Shown: positions 8,522 to 17,097, numbered from the stretch's first letter. The stretch is 64,000 bases of DNA from Mesorhizobium helmanticense (GCF_003034915.1 NZ_PZJX01000057.1:56050-120049), one strand, 5' to 3'. The notes: generated by a model not told the origin, from the letters alone. Translations and numbers: made by a program.

Positions 8522-9868
8522 TTATCCAAATTCCGCGCCCCAATCGCGCTCTTCGAGCACGGCCTTCAGCCGCGACAGGAAAGCCGCCGAATAGGCGCCG
8601 TCGAAGGCACGGTGGTCGAAACTCTGGCCGACCATGCCGGTCAGTCTGGGCGCAACGAACGCCCCTTGCGGCGTCTCCACCACACTCGCGCGCAGGCGGA
8701 TTGCATCGGTCGACAATATGGCGACCTGCGGTGCATTGATGATCGCCGCCGTGAAGGCCGTACCGAACGCGCCATTGTTCGAGATCGAATAGGTGCCGCC
8801 GGAAAAATCGTCGCCGGTCAGCTTGCCGGTGCGCGCCTTGTCGACCTGGCGGCCGATGGCGCGCGCCAGACCAGGCAGCGTCAAGTCGTCGGCGTTGCGG
8901 ACCACCGGCACGACCAGCCCGTTGTGCGAGAGGTCGACGGCAATGCCGAGATTGATTTCGGACGCCAGCACCAGCGTGCCGCCGTCGAGCTGCGCGTTGA
9001 CCTCGGGAAAATCGCGCAGCGCCAGGCAGGTGGCGCGGGCGATGAAGGGCAGATAGGTCAGGGACAGGCCGAAATCGCTCTTGAACTTCTCCTTGCGCTT
9101 CGAACGCACCGCTTCAACGCCGGTGAAATCGACTTCGATGGCCTGGAAGACATGCGGGATGGTGCGCCAGTTCTCGGCGAGCCGCTCGCCGGTGCGTTTG
9201 CGGATGGTGTTCAGTGTCACAACGCTGCCCGGCATTGCCGGCCTGGTGGCTTGCAACGCTGCCGGGGTCGCCGGGCTTTGCAGCTGGGATCGTGGCGCGG
9301 CAAGGGCGGCGCGGACATCCTTCTCGCCGATCTTGGTGGCGCCCGAGGCGGCGACAGTGCGGGCGATCGCCTCGGTGTCGAGGCCGTTCTGCGCGATCAG
9401 CCGGCGTGCCAGCGGCGTCACCCTGATGCCGGACGGACCCTTAGCCGGCCCGAAGGATTCGATCGGCGTCGACACTTCCTCAAACGGCGAGCGCGGTTTG
9501 GCAGGCGCGGCATGGCCGGAGCCATTGATCGAGGCAATCTGTACCGAAGCAGGTGCAACCGCGGGAGCGCTGGCAGGCGCGGGTTTGGCGAGCTCCGATG
9601 GGGCCGGTTCGGATCGTGCGGCAGGTGTCGCCGCACCGCCGATGACGGCGACCACGGCGCCGACCTTGGCGATTTCGCCCGACTTGACCCTGATCTCGCC
9701 GAGCCGCCCGGCAACGGTCGACTGGACCTCCATCGTCACCTTGTCGGTCTCGATCTCGAAGAGGTTGTCGCCCTCCTTGACCTCGTCGCCCTCCTGCTTG
9801 AACCAGGCGAGGATCTTGCCTTCAGCGACTGTCTCGCCGAGTTGCGGCATGAGGACGTCCGCGCTCAT
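8522..9868 (-). CDS. 2-oxoacid dehydrogenase E2 (dihydrolipoyl acyltransferase)
   Basis: A 448-residue E2. A single lipoyl domain spans about 1-78 with the lipoyl-lysine motif ETDKVTMEV (K43). An Ala/Pro linker follows, then a peripheral-subunit-binding domain (VTPLARRLIAQNGLD onward), then the catalytic domain with DHRAFDG (H419, D423). Its ATG overlaps the E1beta stop by 4 bp, so expression is coupled. No E3 (dihydrolipoamide dehydrogenase) is in the window; it is presumably shared from another locus. Pyruvate, acetoin and branched-chain complexes share this architecture and cannot be told apart here. Confidence 0.93.
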   Translation of the reverse strand: MSADVLMPQLGETVAEGKILAWFKQEGDEVKEGDNLFEIETDKVTMEVQSTVAGRLGEIRVKSGEIAKVGAVVAVIGGAATPAARSEPAPSELAKPAPASAPAVAPASVQIASINGSGHAAPAKPRSPFEEVSTPIESFGPAKGPSGIRVTPLARRLIAQNGLDTEAIARTVAASGATKIGEKDVRAALAAPRSQLQSPATPAALQATRPAMPGSVVTLNTIRKRTGERLAENWRTIPHVFQAIEVDFTGVEAVRSKRKEKFKSDFGLSLTYLPFIARATCLALRDFPEVNAQLDGGTLVLASEINLGIAVDLSHNGLVVPVVRNADDLTLPGLARAIGRQVDKARTGKLTGDDFSGGTYSISNNGAFGTAFTAAIINAPQVAILSTDAIRLRASVVETPQGAFVAPRLTGMVGQSFDHRAFDGAYSAAFLSRLKAVLEERDWGAEFG

Positions 9869-10854
9869 CGCACCGATCCGTTCATGACCCTGGCGATCTT
9901 GTCGACGATGCGCGGCGCGTTGGGCAGCGCCAGGTCCTCGAGATGATCGGCGGCCGGCAGCGGGATATGCGGCGTGGTGATGCGCACGATCGGGCCGTCG
10001 AGATCCCAGAACGCCTCGTCGGCGACGATCGAGGCGATCTCGGCGCCCCAGCCGCACAGGCGCGGATTCTCCTCGACGGTGAACAGGTGGCCGGTCCTGG
10101 CAACGGAATTCAGGATGGTGTTGGTGTCGAGCGGCACCAGCGAGCGCACGTCGATGACCTCGCAGTCGATGCCGTGCTCTGCGGCAAGCGTCTCGGCGGC
10201 GGCAAGCGCGCGCGGCACCATCAGGGCCAGCGCCAGGATGGTGGCGTCCTTGCCGGGACGCAGGATCCTGGCGGTGCCGAGCGTGTCGAGGATCTCGCCG
10301 TCGGGCACCTCGCCCTTCACGGCGTAGAGCGACTTGTGCTCGTGGAAGATGACCGGATTGTCGTCGCGAACCGCCGCGGCCATCAGGCCGATGACGTCGA
10401 TGGGCGAAGACGGCGCCACGACCTTGAGGCCGGGGATCATCATCGTCCAGTTCTCGATCGATTGCGAATGCTGGGCGCCGAAGCGCGCGCCGCCGCCATT
10501 GCCGGTGCGCACCACCAGAGGGCAGCCGAGCTGGCCGTTGGTCATGTAGCGCAGCTTGGGGAACTCGTTGGCGATATAGTCGAAGCAGACCGCGGCGAAA
10601 TCGGCGAACATGATCTCGGCGATCGGCCGCAAGCCGGTCATCGCCGCGCCCATCGCGGCACCGAGGATCGCCTGTTCGGAGATCGGCGTGTCGCGCACCC
10701 TGAGCGGCCCGAACTTCTCATAAAGCCCGACCGTCGACTTGAACACGCCGCCAGCCTTGGCGACATCCTCGCCGAGGAAGACAACGTTGTTGTCGCGCTC
10801 CATCTCCTGGGCAATGCCGCGGGCAACCGCGTCGCGATAGGTCAGTTCCGCCAT
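9865..10854 (-). CDS. 2-oxoacid dehydrogenase E1 beta subunit
   Basis: A 329-residue transketolase-like pyrimidine-binding subunit (MAELTYRDAVARGIAQEM at the start, FLGEDVAKAGGVFKSTVGL, and FADFAAVCFDYIANE typical of PdhB/AcoB). Start 10854 is preceded by GGAGG on the minus strand; the codon two residues earlier lacks this spacing. The start lies 13 bp inside the end of E1alpha, and the stop overlaps E2. It forms the alpha2beta2 thiamine-diphosphate decarboxylase with E1alpha. Confidence 0.94.
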   Translation of the reverse strand: MAELTYRDAVARGIAQEMERDNNVVFLGEDVAKAGGVFKSTVGLYEKFGPLRVRDTPISEQAILGAAMGAAMTGLRPIAEIMFADFAAVCFDYIANEFPKLRYMTNGQLGCPLVVRTGNGGGARFGAQHSQSIENWTMMIPGLKVVAPSSPIDVIGLMAAAVRDDNPVIFHEHKSLYAVKGEVPDGEILDTLGTARILRPGKDATILALALMVPRALAAAETLAAEHGIDCEVIDVRSLVPLDTNTILNSVARTGHLFTVEENPRLCGWGAEIASIVADEAFWDLDGPIVRITTPHIPLPAADHLEDLALPNAPRIVDKIARVMNGSVR

Positions 10855-11870
10855 GACCAACCTCCGTCGGCATAAACATCGGTGGTGAGCAGTTCGACAG
10901 GCGCCGGCGGCGAGGCCTTGCAGACCTCGGTGGCGGCATCGACCTTGCGCTTGCTCTCGGCGTCGATCGCGGCGACCTGCGCGTCGGAGATGCCGAATTC
11001 CTTCAGGCGCTCGCGGTAGATCTTGATCGGGTCGCGCTCAAGCCATTTCTCGAGCTCGCCCTCCGGACGATACTTGGCCGGGTCGGCGCGCGAATGGCCT
11101 GAATGCCGATAGGTCATGCATTCGATCAGCGAGGGACCGTCGCCCTTGCGCGCCTTGGCAAAGGCGGCCTGCGCGGTGCGATAGACGATATCGGCATCGT
11201 TGCCGTCGATGACGATCCGCTCCAGACCGTAAGCCGAGGCCCTGTCGGCGGCGGGATGCTCGACCGCCGTCACGTCGGCGATCGGCGTGTACTCCATGTA
11301 GAGGTTGTTCTCGCAGATGAAGACGACCGGCAATTTCCAGATGGCGGCGAAGTTCAACGCCTCGTGGAAGGCGCCGATATTGGTCGTCCCGTCGCCGAAG
11401 AAGCAGACGGAGACGTCCGTCTGGCCGAGATATTGCGCCCGCCAGGCCGAGCCGCAGGCAATCGGCAGATGCGCGCCGATGATGGCGTAGGAACCCATGA
11501 CGCCGTGTTCGACGGAGGTGAGATGCATCGAGCCGCCCTTGCCGCGCATCAGGCCATTGTCGCGCAGCATCAGCTCGCCAAGCACCTTCTCCATCGGCAC
11601 GCCGCGCGCCAGCGTGTGCGCGTGGCCGCGATAGGTGCAGAAGGATTTATCGCCCGGCTGCATCGCCACCGCGACGCCAGCCGCAATCCCCTCCTGACCA
11701 AGCGAGAGATGGCTCGTGCCCTTGATCAGGTTCTGGAAAAAGAGGTCGTTGGCTCTCTTTTCGCAGTCGCGGATCTCGACCTGGAGCCGATAGAGCTCGA
11801 GACGGATATCGGGGCCGATATCGTCGTTTGGCAGGCCCGCGGCGCGGGACCCTTTCTGTTTCTCTCGCAT
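10842..11870 (-). CDS. 2-oxoacid dehydrogenase E1 alpha subunit
   Basis: A 342-residue thiamine-diphosphate-binding subunit of the PdhA/AcoA type. The ThDP motif GDGTTNIGAFHEALNFA ends in ENN, and the upstream GKGGSMHL is conserved in alpha subunits. Start 11870 (MREKQKGSR) is preferred over a frame extension to 11924, which would add a non-conserved 18-residue stretch. It is the promoter-proximal gene of the minus-strand operon and is transcribed away from the winged-helix/SBP regulator gene; two inverted-repeat operators lie between them. Confidence 0.93.
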   Translation of the reverse strand: MREKQKGSRAAGLPNDDIGPDIRLELYRLQVEIRDCEKRANDLFFQNLIKGTSHLSLGQEGIAAGVAVAMQPGDKSFCTYRGHAHTLARGVPMEKVLGELMLRDNGLMRGKGGSMHLTSVEHGVMGSYAIIGAHLPIACGSAWRAQYLGQTDVSVCFFGDGTTNIGAFHEALNFAAIWKLPVVFICENNLYMEYTPIADVTAVEHPAADRASAYGLERIVIDGNDADIVYRTAQAAFAKARKGDGPSLIECMTYRHSGHSRADPAKYRPEGELEKWLERDPIKIYRERLKEFGISDAQVAAIDAESKRKVDAATEVCKASPPAPVELLTTDVYADGGWSWRN

Positions 11871-11933
11871 GTTATGGTTCCACCCTAGATGCCAGACCAT
11901 GCCAAAATCGTTCGGACCGGGCATGGGGCATTA

Positions 11934-11948
11934 TTCTCATATTGAACA
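11934..11948. promoter_or_regulatory. Candidate operator, imperfect copy
   Basis: TTCTCA-TAT-TGAACA lies 64 bp upstream of the E1alpha start. One arm is identical to the perfect site at 12013-12027, and the other matches the left arm of 25490-25504 at 5 of 6 bases. Its distance from the E1alpha ATG fits a site overlapping the promoter. Binding by the neighbouring regulator is inferred. Confidence 0.5.
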
Positions 11949-12012
11949 ATCTCTTGGTTACACCTGGCTTGAATGCATGCCCGTCTCCGGGCTCGCATTC
12001 TGCCCCAAAGGA

Positions 12013-12027
12013 TTCTCATTTTGAGAA
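12013..12027. promoter_or_regulatory. Candidate operator, perfect inverted repeat
   Basis: TTCTCA-TTT-TGAGAA is a perfect 6+6 inverted repeat with a 3-bp centre. It is located between the divergent 2-oxoacid dehydrogenase operon and the winged-helix/SBP gene. It is the best member of a family of similar sites in this window and is the natural candidate for autoregulation by that protein. Confidence 0.6.
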
Positions 12028-12363
12028 AATGTGTGTGGGCAGTGCCGGCCCACGGTGCTAGCATCTGAACTGGGAGGAGCAGGCGTCGGCCTCCGGCATC
12101 GGCCGGGTGATCCGTCGCAACAATTGCTCCATGAGAACGATATTGGAACTGCCCGGCGCCGCGGAAAGCGCCTTGCGCGGCTTTGCCCGGCGAGGATTTC
12201 CTGGGTGCCAGGGCCATTGTTGACGTGCCGGCGTTTCGGCGCATTGCGAAAGGGAAACGAGCCGCGAAAAAGCGCGATGCGCATGCGGCGCAGACGATTG
12301 GGTTCATGCCGTTTTGACGATGCGCTCGCGCAAGCGCGTCGCTTTTGCCGATGGGAGGATCCG
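12028..12363. other. Intergenic region, no gene supported
   Basis: These 336 bases separate the perfect operator from the regulator start. Open frames run through it, including one in frame with the regulator, but they carry no Shine-Dalgarno-led start and encode Arg-rich, low-complexity sequence. It may be a long 5' leader. The regulator's ribosome-binding site GGGAGG is at 12353-12358. Confidence 0.5.
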
Positions 12364-14115
12364 GTGTTAGGTTTGGTGGAAGAGCTGCACGAAGGGCCGG
12401 TAACCGATCGCATGACCGATTACGAGTTGCTTCGCATCATCAATTTCCTCGAGCGCATCCGCGCGCCCTATGATGAGAAGCTCAACGCGGCCATCCCCGA
12501 TCCGGTGTGGAATATCGTCCTCTATCTCATGAAGAGCCATCTGCGCGGCGATACCGTCACCATGTCGTCGCTGGCGTCGGTTTCCCAGATCCCGTTTCCG
12601 AGCGCCATGCGGCGCATCCACAAGCTGATCGACGATGGCGACGTCGAACAGCTGAGCCGCAGCGTGACGGGAAAGTCGTATTTCCTGGTTCCCAGCAGAA
12701 AGCTCAAATCCAATTTCGTCGCCTACGCCATCCGGGTGAAGGCGCTGCTCGCCGAGACCTTCGGGCTCGGCGGCGGCAGCGCCAATGCGGAGGAGTATTA
12801 TTTCGGCGGCTCCTACCTTGCCGACCAGATCATTCCGCCGCTCAAGCTGATGGAGAACCGCCAAGCGCCGAGCCAGGACCTGCGCTTCCTGCTGCATGAC
12901 GACAACTACTTTTCGTCGATGCGCAACATGTGGTCGGACTTCCGCAGCAAATTGTCCTCGCGGCGCAATTTCCGCCTGCTGGCTTTGCCGGAGCTGCACA
13001 AGGAGATCTTCAAGAATGCGCGCCGCCCGGCCAGTGAATACGATGTCATGGCCGTCAACATCCCGTGGCTGGGCGAGGTCGTCAAACACGGGCTGGTGCA
13101 GCCGCTGAACAGTTTCCTGGTCGACAGCGGCATCAATTCGCTCGACTTCCACCCCAACATCTGGGCGACCGGAAACTGGGATACTGTGCAGTATGGCGTG
13201 CCGATCTACTGCACCATCGAGACGCTGGCGGTGCGCAAGGACCTGTTCGAGGGCCATGACCTGCACATGCCGACGAGCTTCGAGAAGGTGCTGGATGCGG
13301 CGCGCCAGCTTCACAATCCCAAGCGCGGCATGCACGGCGTCGTCTGGAACGCGGCGCGCGGCATGCCGATCGCTCATTCCTTCATGTTCTTCATGGGCGC
13401 CTGCGGCACGCCTGTCATCAACGTGCCGATGGCGCGCGTCGCCTTCGACTACAGCCATATGGCCGGCGAGATGTACCGGCCGCGCGTGAACACCGAGCAA
13501 GGCATGAAAACGCTCGACTATATGCGCCGGCTGCTGGCCTTCTCGCCACCGGACATACTGGTCATGGACTGGAACCGGGCGCTCGACTGTTTCATGCTCG
13601 GCCAGTCGGCGATGATCTATTGCTGGACGATGCGGGCCTCGCGCTTCGAGTACGACATCCGCTCGGTGGTCAAGCGCAAGGTCGAGTATCTGCCGCATCC
13701 GCATGGGCCGGGCGGCGCGGTGGTCGGTCCCGTCGGCGGCTTCCTGCTGACCATCCCCGCCGGCCTGCCGCCGGAACGCGCCAAGCTTGCCTTCGAGGCG
13801 ATATCCTGGATGGCGTCGCCTGCCGCGATGAAGGAGCATGTCAAGAACGGCATACCGGTGGCGCCCCGCTTCAGCGTCACCGCCGATCCCGAGGCGGCAG
13901 CGACGACGCCGATCGTGCGCATGGTCGACAGGCTGGCCAAGCAGAACAAGCTGCATGGCTGGCACCGGCCGCCGATCCCCGAATATACGCTCATCGAGAA
14001 GATCATCGGGGACGAGATCTTCGCCGCGCTCAATGGCGAACTCACCGATCGCGAGGCGCTGGAACGCTGCCAGAACGGCATCGACAAGGTGATGCGGGCA
14101 GCGGGCCACTATTGA
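12364..14115 (+). CDS. Winged-helix / solute-binding-protein fusion, putative cytoplasmic regulator
   Basis: A 583-residue protein starting at GTG 12364, with GGGAGG 5 nt upstream. Residues about 48-112 form a MarR/SgrR-like winged helix: a helix-turn-helix around SSLASVSQIPFPSAMRRIHK, then a beta wing ending SYFLVPS. Residues about 173-560 are a family-1 extracellular solute-binding domain (SBP_bac_1), shown by EYDVMAVNIPWLGEVVKHGL, WDTVQYGVPIYCTIETLAVR and a C-terminal GGFLLTIPAG segment. There is no signal peptide or lipobox, so the binding domain should be cytoplasmic. E. coli SgrR is a known precedent for winged helix plus a solute-binding domain (of a different SBP family). By position it probably controls the divergent 2-oxoacid dehydrogenase operon and the downstream ABC operon. 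The role is inferred; the domain calls are from sequence. Confidence 0.8.
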   Translation: MLGLVEELHEGPVTDRMTDYELLRIINFLERIRAPYDEKLNAAIPDPVWNIVLYLMKSHLRGDTVTMSSLASVSQIPFPSAMRRIHKLIDDGDVEQLSRSVTGKSYFLVPSRKLKSNFVAYAIRVKALLAETFGLGGGSANAEEYYFGGSYLADQIIPPLKLMENRQAPSQDLRFLLHDDNYFSSMRNMWSDFRSKLSSRRNFRLLALPELHKEIFKNARRPASEYDVMAVNIPWLGEVVKHGLVQPLNSFLVDSGINSLDFHPNIWATGNWDTVQYGVPIYCTIETLAVRKDLFEGHDLHMPTSFEKVLDAARQLHNPKRGMHGVVWNAARGMPIAHSFMFFMGACGTPVINVPMARVAFDYSHMAGEMYRPRVNTEQGMKTLDYMRRLLAFSPPDILVMDWNRALDCFMLGQSAMIYCWTMRASRFEYDIRSVVKRKVEYLPHPHGPGGAVVGPVGGFLLTIPAGLPPERAKLAFEAISWMASPAAMKEHVKNGIPVAPRFSVTADPEAAATTPIVRMVDRLAKQNKLHGWHRPPIPEYTLIEKIIGDEIFAALNGELTDREALERCQNGIDKVMRAAGHY

Positions 14116-14155
14116 GCGCCGGCGTCGGGACCGGGCGCTCGGAGCGTCGGTCAAA

Positions 14156-14170
14156 GTCTCAAAATGATAA
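14156..14170. promoter_or_regulatory. Candidate operator upstream of second ABC operon
   Basis: GTCTCA-AAA-TGATAA lies about 185 bp before the binding-protein start at 14354. Each arm differs from the perfect 12013-12027 site at one base, and the 3-bp spacing is kept. Confidence 0.45.
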
Positions 14171-14173
14171 ATT

Positions 14174-14204
14174 TTGCAGTTTGATCCGAACATCAGAACT
14201 GCAA
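14174..14204. promoter_or_regulatory. Second inverted repeat before ABC operon
   Basis: Arms TTGCAGTT (14174-14181) and AACTGCAA (14197-14204) are perfect 8-bp complements around a 15-nt centre. They sit immediately downstream of the candidate operator. This may be a binding site for another dimeric regulator or an mRNA hairpin; there is no T-tract. Confidence 0.4.
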
Positions 14205-14353
14205 CTCTCCTGTTAGACGCCAGGGAGGGCGTCTCCAGTCAAATCGACCGGACCAAGCAACAGGAACGCCCCGGAACCATGCGCCGGGCGCGACGGGGTC
14301 GGCTGCGCCGCAGCACGAGCCCCCGGCTGAAACGCAGGTGGAGGAACTTCTAA

Positions 14354-15508
14354 ATGAGCAATATCTCAAGACGCTTTGCCATGCTTTTGGTGGGCGCAGC
14401 CGGTCTGGCCGCCTTGGCTGCCCCCGTTCTGGCGCAGGACGCGAAATTCTATAACGGCGCTCCGCGGACCTATCTCTACAATCCCGACACCGACGTCTGC
14501 TTCAAGGACACATCGCAGTACAAGAAGGAAGGCCCCTATACGATCGGCTTCTCCAACGCGGGCCTCGGCGATTCCTGGCGCGTCGTGATGCTGCATTCCA
14601 TGGAGGCCTCCGCCGCCAAGCACAAGGACCAGATCAAGAAGCTGATCATAACCGATGCCGGCCATGACGACGCCAAGCAGGTCGCCGACATCCAGGATTT
14701 GATCTCGCGCGGCGTCGATCTCCTGATCGTCAGCGCCAACACGCAGCAGGCGCTCGATCCGGCCGTGTCGCAGGCGATGGCGGCAGGGATTCCGGTGGTG
14801 ATGGTCGACCGCCGCATCGCCTCGGATAATTTCGTCACCTTCGTGACGGCGTCCGACGCCATGATGGGCCGCCTGTTCGCGCAGTGGATCGTCGAGAAGC
14901 TCGGCGGCAAGGGCAATGTTATCATGCTGGCGGGCCAGGCAGGATCGAGCCCGTCCGAAAACCGCGAAAAGCCGGCGCGCGAGGTCTTCGCGCAGTATCC
15001 CGGCATCAAGGTGCTCGAAACCGTCTATTCCGACTGGTCGCCGGTCAAGGGCAAGCAGGTCATGCAGGCGATGATCGCGAAGTACGGCAAGGAGATCAAC
15101 GCCGTCTGGTCGGCGCACGGCCTGCAGACGCCGGGTTCGATCGAGGCCTTCATCGAAGCCGGCTACAAGGATGGCGAAATCCCGCCGCACACCACGGCTG
15201 ATGTCAACGGCCCGTTGCAGATGGCGATCGAGCACAAGGTGCCGATGCTCGAAGTCGGCTATCCGCCGGCGATGGGCGGCATCTCGGTCGACGTCGCGCT
15301 GCAGGTGCTGGCCGGTGCGCCGGTGCCTTGCATCTATACGATCAACTCGCAGATCGCGGTCTCGGAAGGCGACAACACACCGTCGATCGAAACGCCGCTG
15401 CGGCTGACCGACCTGGTGGTGCCGAAGGGTGCGCCCGACATGCTGATCACCGGCGGCATGGGACCGGACTACGATCCCAAGACCTTCAAGGTCGACTACC
15501 CGCAATAG
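14354..15508 (+). CDS. Sugar ABC transporter periplasmic substrate-binding protein
   Basis: A 384-residue binding protein. A signal peptide covers about residues 1-28 (MSNISRRF, a hydrophobic core, and cleavage after VLA or LAQ). The mature protein has a family-typical Peripla_BP_4 fold (YTIGFSNAGLGDSWRV, DLISRGVDLLIVSANTQQAL, IPVVMVDRRI). A roughly 35-residue segment between the signal peptide and the first beta strand contains a Cys and is longer than in RbsB. GGAGG with suitable spacing precedes the start. It heads the operon with an ATPase and two permeases. The substrate is unknown. Confidence 0.9.
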   Translation: MSNISRRFAMLLVGAAGLAALAAPVLAQDAKFYNGAPRTYLYNPDTDVCFKDTSQYKKEGPYTIGFSNAGLGDSWRVVMLHSMEASAAKHKDQIKKLIITDAGHDDAKQVADIQDLISRGVDLLIVSANTQQALDPAVSQAMAAGIPVVMVDRRIASDNFVTFVTASDAMMGRLFAQWIVEKLGGKGNVIMLAGQAGSSPSENREKPAREVFAQYPGIKVLETVYSDWSPVKGKQVMQAMIAKYGKEINAVWSAHGLQTPGSIEAFIEAGYKDGEIPPHTTADVNGPLQMAIEHKVPMLEVGYPPAMGGISVDVALQVLAGAPVPCIYTINSQIAVSEGDNTPSIETPLRLTDLVVPKGAPDMLITGGMGPDYDPKTFKVDYPQ

Positions 15509-15524
15509 TCTTTCGATTTCGCCA

Positions 15525-15558
15525 GGGTGACCCGGGGCAAGTGGCCTCGGGTCATCCC
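15525..15558 (+). promoter_or_regulatory. Intercistronic hairpin after binding-protein gene
   Basis: GGGTGACCCG (15525-15534) pairs with 15548-15558 with a single bulged base, between the binding-protein and ATPase genes. It is at the same position as the hairpin at 1304-1332 in the first ABC operon. The likely role is differential expression of the binding protein (inferred). Confidence 0.45.
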
Positions 15559-15576
15559 GCAAATTGGACAGAGCGA

Positions 15577-17097
15577 ATGTTGAATCTTTCGGGCATTTCA
15601 AAAAGCTTCATCGGTGTGCAGGCGCTGTCGGGCATCAATCTCGACGTGCGCGCAGGCGAGATCCATGCGCTAGTCGGCGAAAATGGCGCCGGCAAATCAA
15701 CCACGATCAAGATCGTGGCCGGCGTCTACAAGCCCGATGCCGGCCAGATGGAATTCGAAGGCAAGCCCGTTCAGTGGGCGAGGCCCGCCGACGCCAAGAA
15801 CGCCGGCATCCATGTCATCTATCAGGAATTCGTGCTGTTTCCGCATCTGAGCGTGGCCGAGAACATCTATCTCGGCCATGAGCGGCGCAACCGTTTCGGT
15901 TTCGTCGACCACGCGCGCACGCGCCAAGACGCGTCCGACCTTTTGCGCAGGCTCGGCGTCGATATCGATCCGCAGATTCTGGTTTCGGAGCTGACGGTGG
16001 CGGACCAGCAGATGGTCGAAATCTCCAAGGCGCTGGTCCACAAGGTCAAGCTCCTGATCCTCGACGAACCGACGGCCGTCATCTCCGGCCGGGAGGCCGA
16101 TCTCCTGTTCGCCAGGCTGGCGGCTCTCAAGGCCGAGGGCGTCGCTATCCTCTATGTGTCGCACCGGCTCGAGGAGATCTTCCAGATCGCCGACCGCGTC
16201 ACCGTCTTCAAGGACGGCGCGCATGTCGCGACGAAGGACATCGGCGATGTCACCCGCGACAGGCTGATCTCGATGATGGTCGGGCGCGACCTGAAGGACA
16301 TCTTCCCGCCGAAGAAGCCGAAAGGCGAGCCGGGCAAGGTGGTGCTCAAGGCGGAAAACGTCTCCGTCGAGGGCCGCGTCAGGAATGCTGGCATTGAAGT
16401 CCGCGCCGGCGAGATCACGGCGCTGGCCGGCCTGGTCGGCGCCGGCCGGACGGAACTGGCAATGGGCATATTCGGCGGCTTGCCGATGTCGTCCGGCAGT
16501 GTGTGGATCGACGGTGAGAAGGTCGACGCGATCACGCCGGCAACGGCGATCAGCAAGGGCGTCGGCTTCGTCACCGAGGACCGCAAGGGACAGGGGCTGG
16601 CGATGTTCCTCGATGTCGCCGCCAACATCAGCGCCGCCAACCTTTCGGCGGTGACCCGCAATGGTTTGATCGACCGGCGGCTGGAAAACGAGATCGCCCG
16701 CAAGGAAATCGACAATTACCGGGTCGTCTGCCGCGGTCCGGCGACCGGTGTGGCGACGATGTCGGGCGGCAACCAGCAGAAGGTGATCGTGGCGCGCTGG
16801 GCGCGCACCAGCCGCAAGGTGCTGATCCTGGACGAGCCGACCCGAGGCGTCGATGTCGGCGCCAAGACCGAGATCTACCGCATCATGCGCGGCCTCGCCG
16901 GCGAAGGCATCGCCATCCTGATGATCAGTTCCGAACTGCCCGAAGTGGTCGGCATGTCGGACCGCGTCGTCGTCATGCGCGAGGGCGCGATCAGCGGCGA
17001 GCTGACCGGAGCCAATATCAGCGAGGAAGCCATCATGAGCCTTGCGACCCAGCATCCGACCGGCAAGGCGCCGACGGCGGAGATCCTTGCCCAATGA
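15577..17097 (+). CDS. Sugar ABC transporter, double ATP-binding protein
   Basis: A 506-residue RbsA-type protein with two nucleotide-binding domains. The N-terminal half has Walker A GENGAGKST at about 35-43, a signature region before QQMVEISKALVHKVK, and Walker B LLILDEPTAVISG. The C-terminal half has the degenerate GLVGAGRTE and signature MSGGNQQKVIVARW, then LDEPTRGVDVGAKTEIYRI. Start 15577 is the canonical MLNLSGISKSF. Its stop overlaps the next permease start by 4 bp. Confidence 0.93.
   Translation: MLNLSGISKSFIGVQALSGINLDVRAGEIHALVGENGAGKSTTIKIVAGVYKPDAGQMEFEGKPVQWARPADAKNAGIHVIYQEFVLFPHLSVAENIYLGHERRNRFGFVDHARTRQDASDLLRRLGVDIDPQILVSELTVADQQMVEISKALVHKVKLLILDEPTAVISGREADLLFARLAALKAEGVAILYVSHRLEEIFQIADRVTVFKDGAHVATKDIGDVTRDRLISMMVGRDLKDIFPPKKPKGEPGKVVLKAENVSVEGRVRNAGIEVRAGEITALAGLVGAGRTELAMGIFGGLPMSSGSVWIDGEKVDAITPATAISKGVGFVTEDRKGQGLAMFLDVAANISAANLSAVTRNGLIDRRLENEIARKEIDNYRVVCRGPATGVATMSGGNQQKVIVARWARTSRKVLILDEPTRGVDVGAKTEIYRIMRGLAGEGIAILMISSELPEVVGMSDRVVVMREGAISGELTGANISEEAIMSLATQHPTGKAPTAEILAQ

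Noticed and set aside
12031..12363. Extension of the winged-helix/SBP gene to an earlier in-frame start
   Set aside because: GGGAGG sits 5 nt before GTG 12364, and the extra residues are Arg-rich and not domain-like. The extension would also run from a candidate operator.
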